A stretch of DNA of 64,000 bases from Calothrix sp. NIES-4105 (GCF_002368415.1 NZ_AP018290.1:5717614-5781613); one strand, 5' to 3'. Positions 45,224 through 54,067 are shown, numbered from the stretch's first letter. Made by a program: numbers and translations. The notes: generated by a model not told the origin, from the letters alone.

Positions 45224-46111
45224 ATGGCTAGACCAATTCAAGATTTAGTAGACCAATTACCAACTGGTGGCTTGACAATTTCGATGTTAAATGCATTGGA
45301 TTTTGTTGCTCCTGGTGAGTGGCAAAACATAACTGGTTTTGTCAACACTATTCAACATGTTACAGGTGAGACAGATGACGATGTTGTCCAGCAAATTGGT
45401 GAACGCGCGATATATTTGTACAACGACCGTTCGCAGGGGTATCAAACTGCAATGTGGTTGTATCAAACAGTTGATGGTACAGATAAAGCATTAGGCGCCG
45501 CAGCGTTGGCAAATAAAGTTGGTGAAAGCATTTCGTTTTTGGGCTTTCTTGATAAAATTACTCCTAAAGCCGATAAAGCTCAAACAATTGACTTGTGTTT
45601 GAAAATTGTTGCTGAACTAGTTGCATTTTGCCAAATTAATGGTATTCCTGGTGATAGCATTGGTGATTTCGTTGCTGCATTGGGAGAATATGGTGGTGAG
45701 TCGTTTATGCGTATGGCTGCACTAGTTTGCGTAGATGGATTAATACCATTAGGTCCCGATTTTATTAATGCTGCTGCTCAACGACTTGGTGGAATGACAC
45801 CCCAAGATTTAGAACAAAGCTCAACCTTCAATAATATCAAAGACACAATCCCTGGCAATGGCTCTGGTGGAAAGCTCGATTTTATTGGTCAAAGTTTTGA
45901 CTCAGTAAAGGGCTGGATGGGGAACCTGGTTAATTCCAGAAATCTCACACCACAAAAAGTTGTTAGCAATTTAAGCAGCGTCATGCAAATTGCTGATGAT
46001 AAATTAGATTATGTTGCCGCGTTCATTGATATGTCCACAAATTACTATGAGCATACCGGTACGCAAACTCTCGCAAAGCGCCTAATTGAACGCGCGTTCG
46101 CAGAACTGTAA
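45224..46111 (+). CDS. Conserved hypothetical protein, unknown function
   Basis: 295 aa, soluble, rich in alpha-helical segments (SYLYQ-like; QTAMWLYQTVDGTDKALGAA, LIPLGPDFINAAAQRLGGM), with a Gly/Ser linker near residue 210 (GNGSGGK). No signal peptide, membrane span or recognisable catalytic motif. It reads like a conserved cyanobacterial protein family, but I cannot name it. It is 61 bases downstream of the lipoprotein gene and may be co-transcribed. The 3' flank contains long hairpins. Confidence 0.75.
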   Translation: MARPIQDLVDQLPTGGLTISMLNALDFVAPGEWQNITGFVNTIQHVTGETDDDVVQQIGERAIYLYNDRSQGYQTAMWLYQTVDGTDKALGAAALANKVGESISFLGFLDKITPKADKAQTIDLCLKIVAELVAFCQINGIPGDSIGDFVAALGEYGGESFMRMAALVCVDGLIPLGPDFINAAAQRLGGMTPQDLEQSSTFNNIKDTIPGNGSGGKLDFIGQSFDSVKGWMGNLVNSRNLTPQKVVSNLSSVMQIADDKLDYVAAFIDMSTNYYEHTGTQTLAKRLIERAFAEL

Positions 46112-46245
46112 GGTGTGTGACGCCATAAACAATCTAGAACAATAACGAACAATTATGTGGCGTCACGCACCATATATGTAGTTAATTGTGCGTCACAGCA
46201 GTAAGATTTTTGCTTCGATGGAGAATTGTTGTAGCTGTGACGCAC
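46112..46245. repeat. Two GTGCGTCAC-type inverted repeats (terminator region)
   Basis: GGTGTGTGACGCCA (46112-46125) pairs with TGGCGTCACGCACC (46158-46171), and GTGCGTCACAGC (46188-46199) pairs with GCTGTGACGCAC (46234-46245). They separate convergent genes. The same TGACGC/GCGTCAC words occur inside the family-A element at 40881-41108. Confidence 0.65.
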
Positions 46246-46251
46246 CCTACT

Positions 46252-47094
46252 TTATTGTGGTAAATTTAACTTAGATGTGATTTCGCTCAAAAACGGCTCA
46301 AACACAGCCAGATTTTCGTACTTATCAAATTTTCCGCTTTTGCTTGTTAGGTCATATGCCGTATTAATTACGTATAGTGAATTACCATCAAAAGCAACGT
46401 ATTTAAGATGTTGTTCTTGAACTCCACCTTCACGTTTAAGACCAGTGAAACCGTAGCGTACACCCTGGAGCTTACCAATATTTGCTTTTTGTGGTGGATA
46501 ACCTGAAAAATTAACTTTACCAGCGTAACTATTTAGACGCTCTTTAGTTAGGACTGCGTATTCGTCTGTAACCCAAGTATCGAGCGCTTGCCGTATTTTG
46601 TCTTGGTAGCTTGGATTTTGATAATCAATCTTAACACCTTTAGGAATACCCGCAGTAATTAACATATTAAGAAACTTTGGTTGCTGAGATAGGGGAAAAA
46701 TTTCCATCTCAACAGAACCCAAGGTTTTACCGTTTGAAGAAACACACAAAAATGGTTCATCCCCCTTACATGGTGCAACATCCCAGCCTACAGGCGCCAT
46801 TGTTGTTCTCAATACACTCTTCCAAATATTACCTGGCGGTTGGGATGGTTGGGTTATCACAGCAGAAGCAGGAGTTGCTGTCACACTTGGGGTTAAGCTG
46901 GATTGTGTCGGTCGCGGTTGCACATTGTTATCAGAACTGGGCCTTTTAAATACAGATTTCAATATGAACGGTGATAGCGCAAGTAAAATAAGACCGATTA
47001 GTAGATGATAGACTCGCAAAAATTTGCTCCTTTCGCTTATAGTATCTAATTGCTGGTTACATTGTAGTTTGTTGTATTTATAACACTGCAACAT
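46252..47094 (-). CDS. Membrane-anchored hypothetical protein
   Basis: 280 aa. One membrane helix (about residues 28-46, VYHLLIGLILLALSPFILKS) is followed by a Pro/Thr/Ser-rich linker (50-90) and a soluble domain of about 190 residues that contains paired cysteines (VAPCKGDEPFLCVSS) possibly forming a disulfide. The soluble part would face the periplasm. The family is not recognised. The start codon is uncertain because the first 25 residues are unusual; no good ribosome binding site is seen. Confidence 0.65.
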   Translation of the reverse strand: MLQCYKYNKLQCNQQLDTISERSKFLRVYHLLIGLILLALSPFILKSVFKRPSSDNNVQPRPTQSSLTPSVTATPASAVITQPSQPPGNIWKSVLRTTMAPVGWDVAPCKGDEPFLCVSSNGKTLGSVEMEIFPLSQQPKFLNMLITAGIPKGVKIDYQNPSYQDKIRQALDTWVTDEYAVLTKERLNSYAGKVNFSGYPPQKANIGKLQGVRYGFTGLKREGGVQEQHLKYVAFDGNSLYVINTAYDLTSKSGKFDKYENLAVFEPFLSEITSKLNLPQ

Positions 47095-47118
47095 TCAATA
47101 AAGATACAAACAGTATTT

Positions 47119-47149
47119 AACCCGCCCATTATATATATACGGGCGGGTT
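47119..47149 (-). terminator. GC-rich hairpin after rpsU
   Basis: AACCCGCCC (47119-47127) pairs perfectly with GGGCGGGTT (47141-47149) around an AT loop, between rpsU and the next gene, all on the minus strand. It is the most likely transcript end for the rbp/rpsU region. A T-run is missing. Confidence 0.55.
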
Positions 47150-47200
47150 AATTAAGATACAGGAATATTAGACCAGACGTAGACGTTACATGTAACGTCT

Positions 47201-47395
47201 CTACTTAAAATGCTGACGCATTCTACGATTTTGCTTCCTGCGCGCGACAGCTTTACGCTTATGCTTCTGCAAGGGAGTCTCAAAGTGACGCTTGGTTCTA
47301 ACATCTTGGAGAATACCCGCTTGCGACACTTGACGCTTAAATCTCCGCAAAGCTGATTCGATTCCTTCATTTTCGCCTAAAACTACTTGCGTCAT
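47201..47395 (-). CDS. rpsU: 30S ribosomal protein S21
   Basis: 64 aa, a full-length bS21: starts [20 protein letters not shown], then [24 protein letters not shown] and a very basic tail [14 protein letters not shown]21 sits on the 30S platform near the 3' end of 16S rRNA and assists initiation. The neighbouring upstream gene encodes an RRM protein on the same strand; the rbp-rpsU arrangement is well known from Anabaena-type cyanobacteria, where it responds to cold. Confidence 0.95.
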   Translation of the reverse strand: MTQVVLGENEGIESALRRFKRQVSQAGILQDVRTKRHFETPLQKHKRKAVARRKQNRRMRQHFK

Positions 47396-47529
47396 TATTA
47401 CAACTCCTTATGTTTGTGGATATTTTAACTTAAACTTGAACAGTAAAAACCAGCAGTTGAAGAGCCAATTGCTTATAACTGCTGGAGAGTAATTTCGTCA
47501 AAAAAGAGTGAAATCTTTGTGTTATAAGC

Positions 47530-47835
47530 TTAGTAACGACGACCACCACCTCGGTTGCCACCACCCCAACCTTCGCGTGATGAGCTTCTTTCCTCACGGG
47601 GTCTTGCTTTGTTAACTTTTAAATCACGTCCCATCCATTCCGCTCCGTCTAGAGCTTCTATCGCTGCATCTTCTTGCGAGCTGCTTTCCATCTCAACAAA
47701 TGCGAATCCGCGCATCCGACCTGTCTCACGGTCGGTGGGTACCTTGACACTACTGACTTTACCGTATTCTGCAAAAACACGCTTTAAATCATCTTCCGTA
47801 ACTTGATAGGATAAGTTACCTACATAAATAGACAT
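47530..47835 (-). CDS. rbp: RRM-type glycine-rich RNA-binding protein
   Basis: 101 aa from ATG 47835 after TTGGAGATCCCA (an ATG four codons upstream is less likely). One RRM covers residues 1-80, with RNP2 IYVGNLSYQ and RNP1 RGFAFVEM intact, followed by a short Gly/Arg/Ser-rich tail (GGGNRGGGRRY). Cyanobacterial Rbp proteins bind RNA and several are cold-inducible. A long AT-rich leader lies upstream (to about 47950). rpsU follows on the same strand after 134 bases. Confidence 0.95.
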   Translation of the reverse strand: MSIYVGNLSYQVTEDDLKRVFAEYGKVSSVKVPTDRETGRMRGFAFVEMESSSQEDAAIEALDGAEWMGRDLKVNKARPREERSSSREGWGGGNRGGGRRY

Positions 47836-48129
47836 TGGGATCTCCAAAATCGGGACACGTAGAGAATTAGATTCGGAGAAACCGTTTTAAAAGCTAAAAT
47901 GATTTTCACAACCGAATATAAATCTTAGATAGCCAGTATAGCAGATTATCCTAGTGTATAGCTCTGTTTTTACGCAAAGATTAAACATCGTATTCAAGTC
48001 AGGACGCGGTTTTTAGGCGCCCTAACCAGTTACCGCTAACCCCTGGTTCAAATGATGTAGTCGCACTGCCGTGAAGGCGCCCACGCCTAATTCAAGGTAA
48101 TAATTATAACTATAATTTTAAGATAATAC

Positions 48130-48154
48130 GTAGGGTGGGCAATGCCCACCATAC
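48130..48154. repeat. GTGGGCAxTGCCCAC palindromic repeat (copy 4)
   Basis: AGGGTGGGCAATGCCCACCA between rbp and the ABC exporter gene. It is near the 3' end of the exporter gene and may act as its terminator. Confidence 0.7.
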
Positions 48155-48212
48155 TAATACGTGACACAAACAGCAAAATGCTAAGACAATGCAATAATTA
48201 TTTAAATCGACC

Positions 48213-49961
48213 TTAAGAAGCATTTCCTAATTGCAAAGCATAAAGGTTTGCGTACACTCCATTTAGAGCAATAAGTTCGTTATGGGTTCCCTGTTCAAGA
48301 ATTTGTCCTTGTTGAATCACTATAACTTTATCGGCTTGCGTTACAGTGCTAAGGCGATGGGCAATAACGAAACTTGTACGATTTTTGAGAATTTTGGCTA
48401 TTGCGTCTTGTACTAACTCCTCGGTGCGAGTATCGATGCTGCTAGTTGCTTCATCTAAAATTAAAATTCGTGGGTTAATCAAAACAGCCCGCGCGATACT
48501 GATAAGTTGTCTTTGTCCAAGGCTTAATGTAACACCACGGGCGCCGACGACAGTATCATAGCCTTGTGGGAGCGTCATAATAAATTCATCGACATTAGCT
48601 ACTTTTGCTGCTGCTTCAATTTCTGTAAAATTTGCATCTGGGCGCCCAAAAGCGATATTCTCGGCAATAGTACCGCTAAACAAAATCATGTCTTGAAGCA
48701 CAATCCCAATTTGCGAACGTAAACTAGCTTGTGTGACAGTACGAACATCAATACCATCGATTTTAACGCTTCCTTCCGTAACATCATAAAAGCGTAAAAT
48801 CAAGTTAATGATTGTACTTTTACCTGCCCCAGTGGCGCCGACAAGCGCTATCATTTTCCCTGGTGCAGTTTCAAAAGTGACATTTTTCAGCACCGTTTGA
48901 TTAGCTTTATAGCCAAACGAAACATTCTCAAAACTAACTGCACCTTGAATTGGTAGCATTTCTATAGCATCAGCAGCATCAAATAGCTGTGAGGGTTCGT
49001 CTAAAAGCAAGAAAATTCGCTCAAGTCCAGCAATTGCTGATTGCGCTTGTGTGTAGAATTGGCTGAGAATTTGAATAGGTTGGAAAAACTGCTGAACGTA
49101 GAGGAGAAATGCCGTTACAGTTCCCACCGTCATCTTACCTGCCACCGCAAGATAACCACCATACGCTAATACACCCCCCAGCGAAAGCGTATTTAAAACA
49201 TCAATAGTTGGTAAAAATGCCGCTGTTATTGCCGTTGCTTGAATATTTGCATCTCGGTTTATCGCATTCAAACGGCGAAAATCATTTATATTACGCTCAA
49301 TTCGATTGAAAGCTTGTGCTTCCCTGACACTGCTTAAATCTTCCTCTAATCTACTTGATAAATCACCAATACTAGTACGAGTCAAACGGAACTTAGCGCG
49401 CGCCCAACCCCCAAATAATGTAGTAACAATAATTACTAATGGTACTAAAATATTACTTAGTAACCCTAACTGCAAATCTACAGCCAGCATAGCTAAAGCA
49501 ATTCCAACCAAGCTAAATAAGCTGCCAACAATTTGAGCAATAGCGAGTCCAAATACCTGATTTACAGTACTAACATCATTGAGTAAGCGACTCATCAAGT
49601 CACCTGCCGAACTTGTATCAAAAAAGCTTAACGGTAAAGATTGTATTTTTGTAAAAATATCTTGACGAAGTTGCGCGAGTACGTTTTGAGTAATCCAGTT
49701 AGTGCGAAGAATATGTCCGCGAAAAGCCGAAAATCCGATTAGATACACAACTAGCACAACAACTAGCATTTGCATCAATCCCGATAAATTACCTTTGGCA
49801 ATTAAATTATCTATCGACCAACCAATCAAAAAAGGCGCCATTCCCTGTGATAAGGCGCCGATAGAAACAAAAAAGACCGCTACAGGGATTTGACGACGAT
49901 AAGGAATAAGATATTGGGCAAAGCGTCGTAGAGTAGAAGGTTGAGAATTTACAGCAGTCAT
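48213..49961 (-). CDS. ABC exporter, fused membrane and ATPase domains
   Basis: 582 aa from ATG 49961 (MTAVNSQPSTLRRFAQYLIP); a longer frame from 50153 runs through a duplicated upstream segment and is rejected. Six membrane helices lie in residues 20-310. The nucleotide-binding domain has Walker A GATGAGKST, the ABC signature LSLGQRQ, Walker B RILILDEATS and the switch His in VIAHRLST. It forms a homodimer or half of a heterodimer like MsbA/BmrA, exporting lipids, peptides or drugs; the substrate cannot be read from sequence. Confidence 0.93.
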   Translation of the reverse strand: MTAVNSQPSTLRRFAQYLIPYRRQIPVAVFFVSIGALSQGMAPFLIGWSIDNLIAKGNLSGLMQMLVVVLVVYLIGFSAFRGHILRTNWITQNVLAQLRQDIFTKIQSLPLSFFDTSSAGDLMSRLLNDVSTVNQVFGLAIAQIVGSLFSLVGIALAMLAVDLQLGLLSNILVPLVIIVTTLFGGWARAKFRLTRTSIGDLSSRLEEDLSSVREAQAFNRIERNINDFRRLNAINRDANIQATAITAAFLPTIDVLNTLSLGGVLAYGGYLAVAGKMTVGTVTAFLLYVQQFFQPIQILSQFYTQAQSAIAGLERIFLLLDEPSQLFDAADAIEMLPIQGAVSFENVSFGYKANQTVLKNVTFETAPGKMIALVGATGAGKSTIINLILRFYDVTEGSVKIDGIDVRTVTQASLRSQIGIVLQDMILFSGTIAENIAFGRPDANFTEIEAAAKVANVDEFIMTLPQGYDTVVGARGVTLSLGQRQLISIARAVLINPRILILDEATSSIDTRTEELVQDAIAKILKNRTSFVIAHRLSTVTQADKVIVIQQGQILEQGTHNELIALNGVYANLYALQLGNAS

Positions 49962-50110
49962 TGGTAGGGGCGGGTTAACAGATATCCTATATTGTGAACG
50001 AAAAATCACCCTAAACCCGCCCCCACATGATGGTATTTTGGAATGGGTAGCAGTCATCGGTAGGAGTAGGTTAACATAATATATATTGTGAAATATTACA
50101 AACAAAAAAT
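49956..50110. repeat. Tandem duplication at the ABC gene start
   Basis: CAGTCATTGGTAGGGGCGGG (49956 on) recurs as CAGTCATCGGTAGGAGTAGG (50053 on); both are followed by GTTAACA and TATATTGTGAA-type blocks. The copies are diverged. Because the upstream copy also encodes a start (MTATHS versus MTAVNS), the 5' end of the exporter gene and its promoter region appear to have been duplicated. Confidence 0.5.
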
Positions 50111-50137
50111 CTTGCCTCACCCAAAACCATAATACCA

Positions 50138-50377
50138 ATGCTAAATATAACAATTGACGAAATCCAAAATGATCCAGCTAAATACCTCCGCCAAGTAGAG
50201 GCAGGTGAAAGCTTTGTAATTATCCAAGCTGACAAAGCGATTGCTGAACTTAGACCAGTCACTTCTACTGCCAAGCAATTAAGACCATTTGGCTTGTGTG
50301 CTGGAGAATTTACTGTTCCTGATGATTTTGACGCACCATTGCCAGAAGATATTATCAGTGGGTTTGAGGGACAATGA
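50138..50377 (+). CDS. Phd/YefM-family antitoxin
   Basis: 79 aa. The N-terminal Phd fold (MLNITIDEIQNDPAKYLRQV, EAGESFVIIQADKAIAEL) is followed by a toxin-binding tail with KQLRPFGLCAGEFTVPDDFD. The PFGLCAGEF motif is typical of the cyanobacterial Phd antitoxins paired with PIN toxins. Its stop overlaps the toxin start by four bases (ATGA), so they are coupled. The gene starts inside the duplicated upstream region of the divergent ABC exporter. Confidence 0.9.
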   Translation: MLNITIDEIQNDPAKYLRQVEAGESFVIIQADKAIAELRPVTSTAKQLRPFGLCAGEFTVPDDFDAPLPEDIISGFEGQ

Positions 50378-50757
50378 AAATTCTTTTAGACACACATATT
50401 TTCTTATGGTTCATCAGTGGCGATAATAAACTACCAATTGATATTTGCTCGGCTGTTCGTGACCCAGATAACGAAGTCTATTTGAGTGTTGTTTCAGTAT
50501 GGGAATGCATAATTAAGTATCAATTAGGTAAGTTACCACTACCCGAATCGCCTGAAATATATTTGCCAAAGCAACGAAAACTTCATCAAATCTCAAGTCT
50601 TGACCTTGATGAAAGTGCTGTTGCTCAACTAATTAAGTTACCATCACTACATAATGACCCGTTTGATAGAATACTTATTTGTCAAGCTTTAGAAAATAAT
50701 TTAACAATTGCAACAGTAGATGCAGCAGTTCGTACTTACTCAGTGAGTACGATTTAA
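50374..50757 (+). CDS. vapC: PIN-domain ribonuclease toxin (VapC family)
   Basis: 127 aa. The acidic residues of the PIN active site are present: LLDTHIFLWF (Asp6), SVWECIIKYQ (Glu), HNDPFDRIL (Asp) and ATVDAAV (Asp). It would cleave specific RNAs in a Mg-dependent way unless held by the antitoxin encoded immediately upstream with a four-base overlap. Length and motifs look intact. Confidence 0.92.
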   Translation: MKILLDTHIFLWFISGDNKLPIDICSAVRDPDNEVYLSVVSVWECIIKYQLGKLPLPESPEIYLPKQRKLHQISSLDLDESAVAQLIKLPSLHNDPFDRILICQALENNLTIATVDAAVRTYSVSTI

Positions 50758-50840
50758 GCATAATTAAATTGTGCATTTTTATTCAGCAAATTTATGTTTT
50801 GGTCAAGAGACTTTTAAAGCAGAGTTAATACCTGAAATTA

Positions 50841-50975
50841 GTGATAGCACTCTTGTTACAGGCGAATCAGGCAGCCATAACACCCTTGTTATCGGCGAAC
50901 CAGGCAAATTTATGTTTGGCTGGTAACGAGTTAGAAGTACTTATTAACCCAAATGGTAAAGCGAGGATTTTATGA
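50841..50975 (+). pseudogene. Remnant of a small DUF6888-like gene
   Basis: A 44-codon frame from GTG 50841 ends NLCLAGNELEVLINPNGKAR before TGA, which overlaps the ATG of the next gene. The AGNELEVLINPNG ending resembles small cyanobacterial proteins found just before DUF6887 genes. Upstream, the words TTGTTA(C/T)..GGCGAA(T/C)CAGGCA are duplicated and an AATTTATGTTTTGG fragment recurs at about 50791, so the 5' part seems scrambled. The gene is probably defective. The family name is a best guess. Confidence 0.4.
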
Positions 50976-51160
50976 GCGATACTAATTTTGCTGCAATGAG
51001 CAGAGAACAGCTAAGGGAATATATAAAAACTCACCCAAAAGATAAAGTTGCATTTCACATATATATGGATAAACTTCAAAGCGAACCAGAAATTGAAATT
51101 ACTTCAGATGAACAGTTTGAACAGGTAGTGCGTGAAAAGATTAGTCAGTCAGGTAGATAA
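50972..51160 (+). CDS. Small acidic protein (DUF6887-like)
   Basis: 62 aa: MSDTNFAAMSREQLREYIKT HPKD..., then a helical acidic stretch. The N-terminal MSREQLREYxxxHPxD pattern is seen in many small cyanobacterial proteins encoded next to tiny partner genes, thought from context to be toxin-antitoxin-like, though this is not established. ATG 50972 overlaps the preceding remnant's stop. No DNA-binding motif is visible. Confidence 0.65.
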   Translation: MSDTNFAAMSREQLREYIKTHPKDKVAFHIYMDKLQSEPEIEITSDEQFEQVVREKISQSGR

Positions 51161-51180
51161 ACTCCTCTTTGCCCTAGAAG

Positions 51181-51236
51181 TCTCTGTGGTAAGAATTTTT
51201 TAACCACAGAGGCACAGAGAACACGGAGAGAAGAGT
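51181..51236. repeat. ACCACAGAG inverted intergenic repeat
   Basis: TCTCTGTGGT (51181-51190) pairs with AACCACAGAG (51202-51211), then the GGCACAGAGAACACGGAGAG extension. The same words occur at 39337 and 41820-41834. It is a common dispersed cyanobacterial repeat and possible hairpin between convergent reading frames. Confidence 0.6.
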
Positions 51237-51390
51237 TTAGCGAGCAACCAAGTTCATCATTGACTCTGGATAACGGGCGCCTGCAACAGCATCTGATGGT
51301 AATATTTCGTTAATTTGCTGTATGTCTTCGGGTGTTAAAACTATATCTACAGCAGCGGCATTTTCTTGTAAGTACTGGCGCCTTTTGTAA
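51237..51390 (-). pseudogene. Aldo/keto reductase C-terminal fragment
   Basis: The minus-strand frame ending at TAA 51237-51239 reads KRRQYLQENAAAVDIVLTPE, then DIQQINEILPSDAVAGARYP and ESMMNLVAR. This is the C-terminal helix region of aldo/keto reductases (the LTPEDIxxINEIL and GxRYP motifs). The preceding part of the enzyme, including the Tyr/Lys active site and NADPH site, is absent upstream. It is a truncated relic. Confidence 0.75.
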
Positions 51391-51598
51391 AAGATGATTT
51401 ACTTTCTGACATTCCTTATGTTAGTAATACTGCCATACTTTCTTCACATCCTCTAGAAAGATATAGGCTTAACCCTTTTAGTAGATGAATTGTGAACTTA
51501 ATTTGTCTTTGAAAATACTAAAATAGTATTTAGGTATTATTAATTGCTTATAAAAATGGGAATACTAAAACAAGAAATATTTTTGCTACAAATGCTTT

Positions 51599-52333
51599 AT
51601 GGAATTACTTGAACTAATTTTAGTACTAGGTACAGTGGTTGGACTCGTTGATGGAAACACCATTCGCGTTAAAGATAATACAGGGCAACCAATTACAGTA
51701 AGATTAGCGTGTATTGTTGTACCTTCTTCGACTAACCAGCAAGCAACACAAAAACTCAAACAGTTATTGCCAGCAGGTAGCCTTGTTGTAGTTAGAACAG
51801 AACTACCTAAAGATGGTCGCACAATTGGCGAAATATTTGTAGATAATAAGTCAGTAAATCTCAAGATGGTAGAGGAAGGTAACGCGGTTGTTGACCGAAA
51901 AACTTTAGAATATTGCAATGAGACTAAAACCCAATTTTTAATTGCAGAGGCAACTGCTAAAAATAAACGGTTAGGATTATGGCAGCAATCAGATAATAGT
52001 ACCGATAAATCAAAAACATATTCTTTGCACGGAAAATTGATTTATGAAGAAGTTTCTGCTGTAATGTCGCCAAGAGCTTACCAGGGGGAAGAGTTTTTTC
52101 TAATTACTAATGGCTCCAAAAAACGATTAGTGCTGCGTCCATCTGCACAGGTTTCTCGTACACAGTTACAATCATTTCAGAATCAAGAAGTTGAGCTAAA
52201 AGCAGTGTATGTTGAAGCCACTCGCCCCTCCCCTCATGGCAATAGTGCTTGTCCTGTTGATATTAATGGACAATGTACACCTCAAGGCAATGGTTATCAA
52301 GTTTTATCTATTACACCGTTGGTTAAAAGATAA
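51599..52333 (+). CDS. Thermonuclease (SNase)-like protein, active site degenerate
   Basis: 244 aa. Residues about 8-130 follow the staphylococcal nuclease-like fold: VVGLVDGNTIRVKD, ITVRLACIVVPSS, VNLKMVEEGNAVV and a closing RLGLW. The usual RLxGIDxPE is changed to RLACIVVPS, so the calcium-binding Asp and catalytic Glu are not in place. The second half (about 140-244) is a beta-rich domain of unknown type (KTYSLHGKLIYEEVSAVMSP). No signal peptide. The role may be binding rather than cleavage. Start ATG 51599 has only a weak ribosome binding site. Confidence 0.72.
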   Translation: MELLELILVLGTVVGLVDGNTIRVKDNTGQPITVRLACIVVPSSTNQQATQKLKQLLPAGSLVVVRTELPKDGRTIGEIFVDNKSVNLKMVEEGNAVVDRKTLEYCNETKTQFLIAEATAKNKRLGLWQQSDNSTDKSKTYSLHGKLIYEEVSAVMSPRAYQGEEFFLITNGSKKRLVLRPSAQVSRTQLQSFQNQEVELKAVYVEATRPSPHGNSACPVDINGQCTPQGNGYQVLSITPLVKR

Positions 52334-52639
52334 TCTAATGTATGCAGTTGATGTGATGAAAGGCACAGAAGGGCATGACTAAGGGTGCTGACGCAGCGCC
52401 TCTTCTATAAATGGGAAGACTAAAGGCGCCGCACATCCGGATAGCTGAGTGGATAATTTTATTCCTACCATCGGATACTGTCTGCATTATGGATGATCTT
52501 AGCCATCAGATAGTGTTTTAAATCGCAGTTTGGGTAGGAAAATATACTAAGACTCGTAAGTAAAGTTTTATGTCAAACGATCCCACAATGCCACCTAGAT
52601 TATATAGCCCCACTTCTAGACTTTAGAGGATTTTTAGTA
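52334..52639 (+). promoter_or_regulatory. Upstream region of the exopolysaccharide cluster
   Basis: 306 bases without ORF. It contains ATCCGGATAG and CATCGGATACTGTC / CATCAGATAGTGTT pieces that suggest diverged short repeats, and AGAGGATTTTTAG as ribosome binding site before ATG 52640. The promoter of the whole plus-strand cluster is expected here; I cannot point to a specific box. Confidence 0.4.
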
Positions 52640-54067
52640 ATGACCAATTATATAGAAATCTCTGCTGGATACCCTGGCAAACCAGTAGCAAAGCAAGGAC
52701 GTTGGCAGCGTTACTTACTTTTGGGTTTAGCTACCAATGTCGCCTTTTGGAGTTCAGCTTTATTTTATTTAAAGGTTACACCGCCAACCTATACCAGTTC
52801 TTCGGCAGTTAATTTGCCTGGGGCAGCTTCAAATGCCAATGTTAGTTTACCAGGCATTGGTCAAGCTTCTTATGAAAATTCGTCTCCGTATGCGATTGGT
52901 TCTTCTCAAGACCCAAGAGAAAATTATAAATTTATAGCAGAGAGCGAACCTGTACTTAAAGCAGCAGCAGCTCAACTTAATATGTCGTCAGGAGAGTTTG
53001 GTAAACCGCAAATTAAGGTATTAGTTAATACCAGCGTTATGACGGTTGAGTTTAAAGGTGCGAGTCCCCAGGAAGCTAAGAATAAATCCTTAGCTTTTTA
53101 CAAAGCTCTGGAAACGAGACTTAATGAGCTTAGAACTCAAGAAGCTATTCGACGAGACGTAGGATTCCAAGAAGGACTTAATTCCTCGCAGAAAAAATTG
53201 CAAAGCGCTCAGAAGAACCTTTCGCAATATAAAGCACGTTCAGGTTTGAGTTCTGACGATCAGATTAAAAATCTGACAACAAATATTGAACAGTTGCGTA
53301 GGCAACGAGCCGAAATATTAGCGAGTCAGCAGCAAGCTAGTACTCGTTTAAAAGAATTATCGACCAATTTAAAATTATCGGCACCGCAAGCTACAGATGC
53401 TTTTGTCCTTCAAACAGATCAGATATTTCAGCAGAACTTTAAAAACTATAGTGACGCTAGCGCTGCTCTGGTTGTTTTAGAATCGAAATTTTTACCAAAC
53501 CATCCTACAGTTATTGCAGAGAGAGCCAAGCGAGATGCTGCTCAGAAAGCCTTACTAGATCGGAGTCAGTCTTTATTGGGACAGCCAGTTAGTCTGGCAA
53601 CTTTAAAGCAATTAAACCTTAATAGTACTAACTCTAGTACTGCTAGGGAGACTCTTTTCCAACAACTGGTTACGGTTCAGGCAGAGCAAAAGGGACTCAC
53701 AGCCCAAGCTGAAGCTTTAAACCAACAAATAGCCCAGCTTGAGAATAGACTTAAAAACCTGGCACAGCAAGAGTCTAAGTTGGATGATTTGAAACGGGAT
53801 ATGCAAGTTGCCGAAGCAGTCTTTTCAACTACTTTAACTAGATTAGATATTGGCAAGTCAAATGCCTTTGGTTCTTATCCACTTATTCAAATTGTCGCAG
53901 AACCTAGTTTACCCGATACTCCTACTGGGCCAAAAAAATCATATGTTTATTTAGGTGCGGGTGTAGGCTCTTTTCTTTCCACCACTGGAGTCGTATTACT
54001 TTGGCTGCGCGACCGCAATAAGCATAGTGAACGCAAAACGCGCATACGCAAAAGTTCCGATACCTAA
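52640..54067 (+). CDS. Wzz/GumC-like polysaccharide chain-length protein
   Basis: 475 aa. Membrane segment one at about 25-46 (YLLLGLATNVAFWSSALFYL), a long periplasmic coiled-coil region (about 150-410, many Gln/Leu/Lys heptads), then PxxP-type PSLPDTPTGPKKS before the second membrane segment (about 435-458). This is the architecture of PCP (Wzz/GumC) proteins, without a C-terminal tyrosine kinase. It would set the length or aid export of the polymer made by this cluster. First gene of the plus-strand set. Confidence 0.88.
   Translation: MTNYIEISAGYPGKPVAKQGRWQRYLLLGLATNVAFWSSALFYLKVTPPTYTSSSAVNLPGAASNANVSLPGIGQASYENSSPYAIGSSQDPRENYKFIAESEPVLKAAAAQLNMSSGEFGKPQIKVLVNTSVMTVEFKGASPQEAKNKSLAFYKALETRLNELRTQEAIRRDVGFQEGLNSSQKKLQSAQKNLSQYKARSGLSSDDQIKNLTTNIEQLRRQRAEILASQQQASTRLKELSTNLKLSAPQATDAFVLQTDQIFQQNFKNYSDASAALVVLESKFLPNHPTVIAERAKRDAAQKALLDRSQSLLGQPVSLATLKQLNLNSTNSSTARETLFQQLVTVQAEQKGLTAQAEALNQQIAQLENRLKNLAQQESKLDDLKRDMQVAEAVFSTTLTRLDIGKSNAFGSYPLIQIVAEPSLPDTPTGPKKSYVYLGAGVGSFLSTTGVVLLWLRDRNKHSERKTRIRKSSDT

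Noticed and set aside
47152-47370. 72-aa minus-strand ORF overlapping rpsU
   Set aside because: Different frame from the clear S21 protein and without protein-like features.
48030-48070. Possible tRNA because of a GGTTCAAAT sequence
   Set aside because: No cloverleaf arms could be matched around it; I found no tRNA or rRNA gene in the window.
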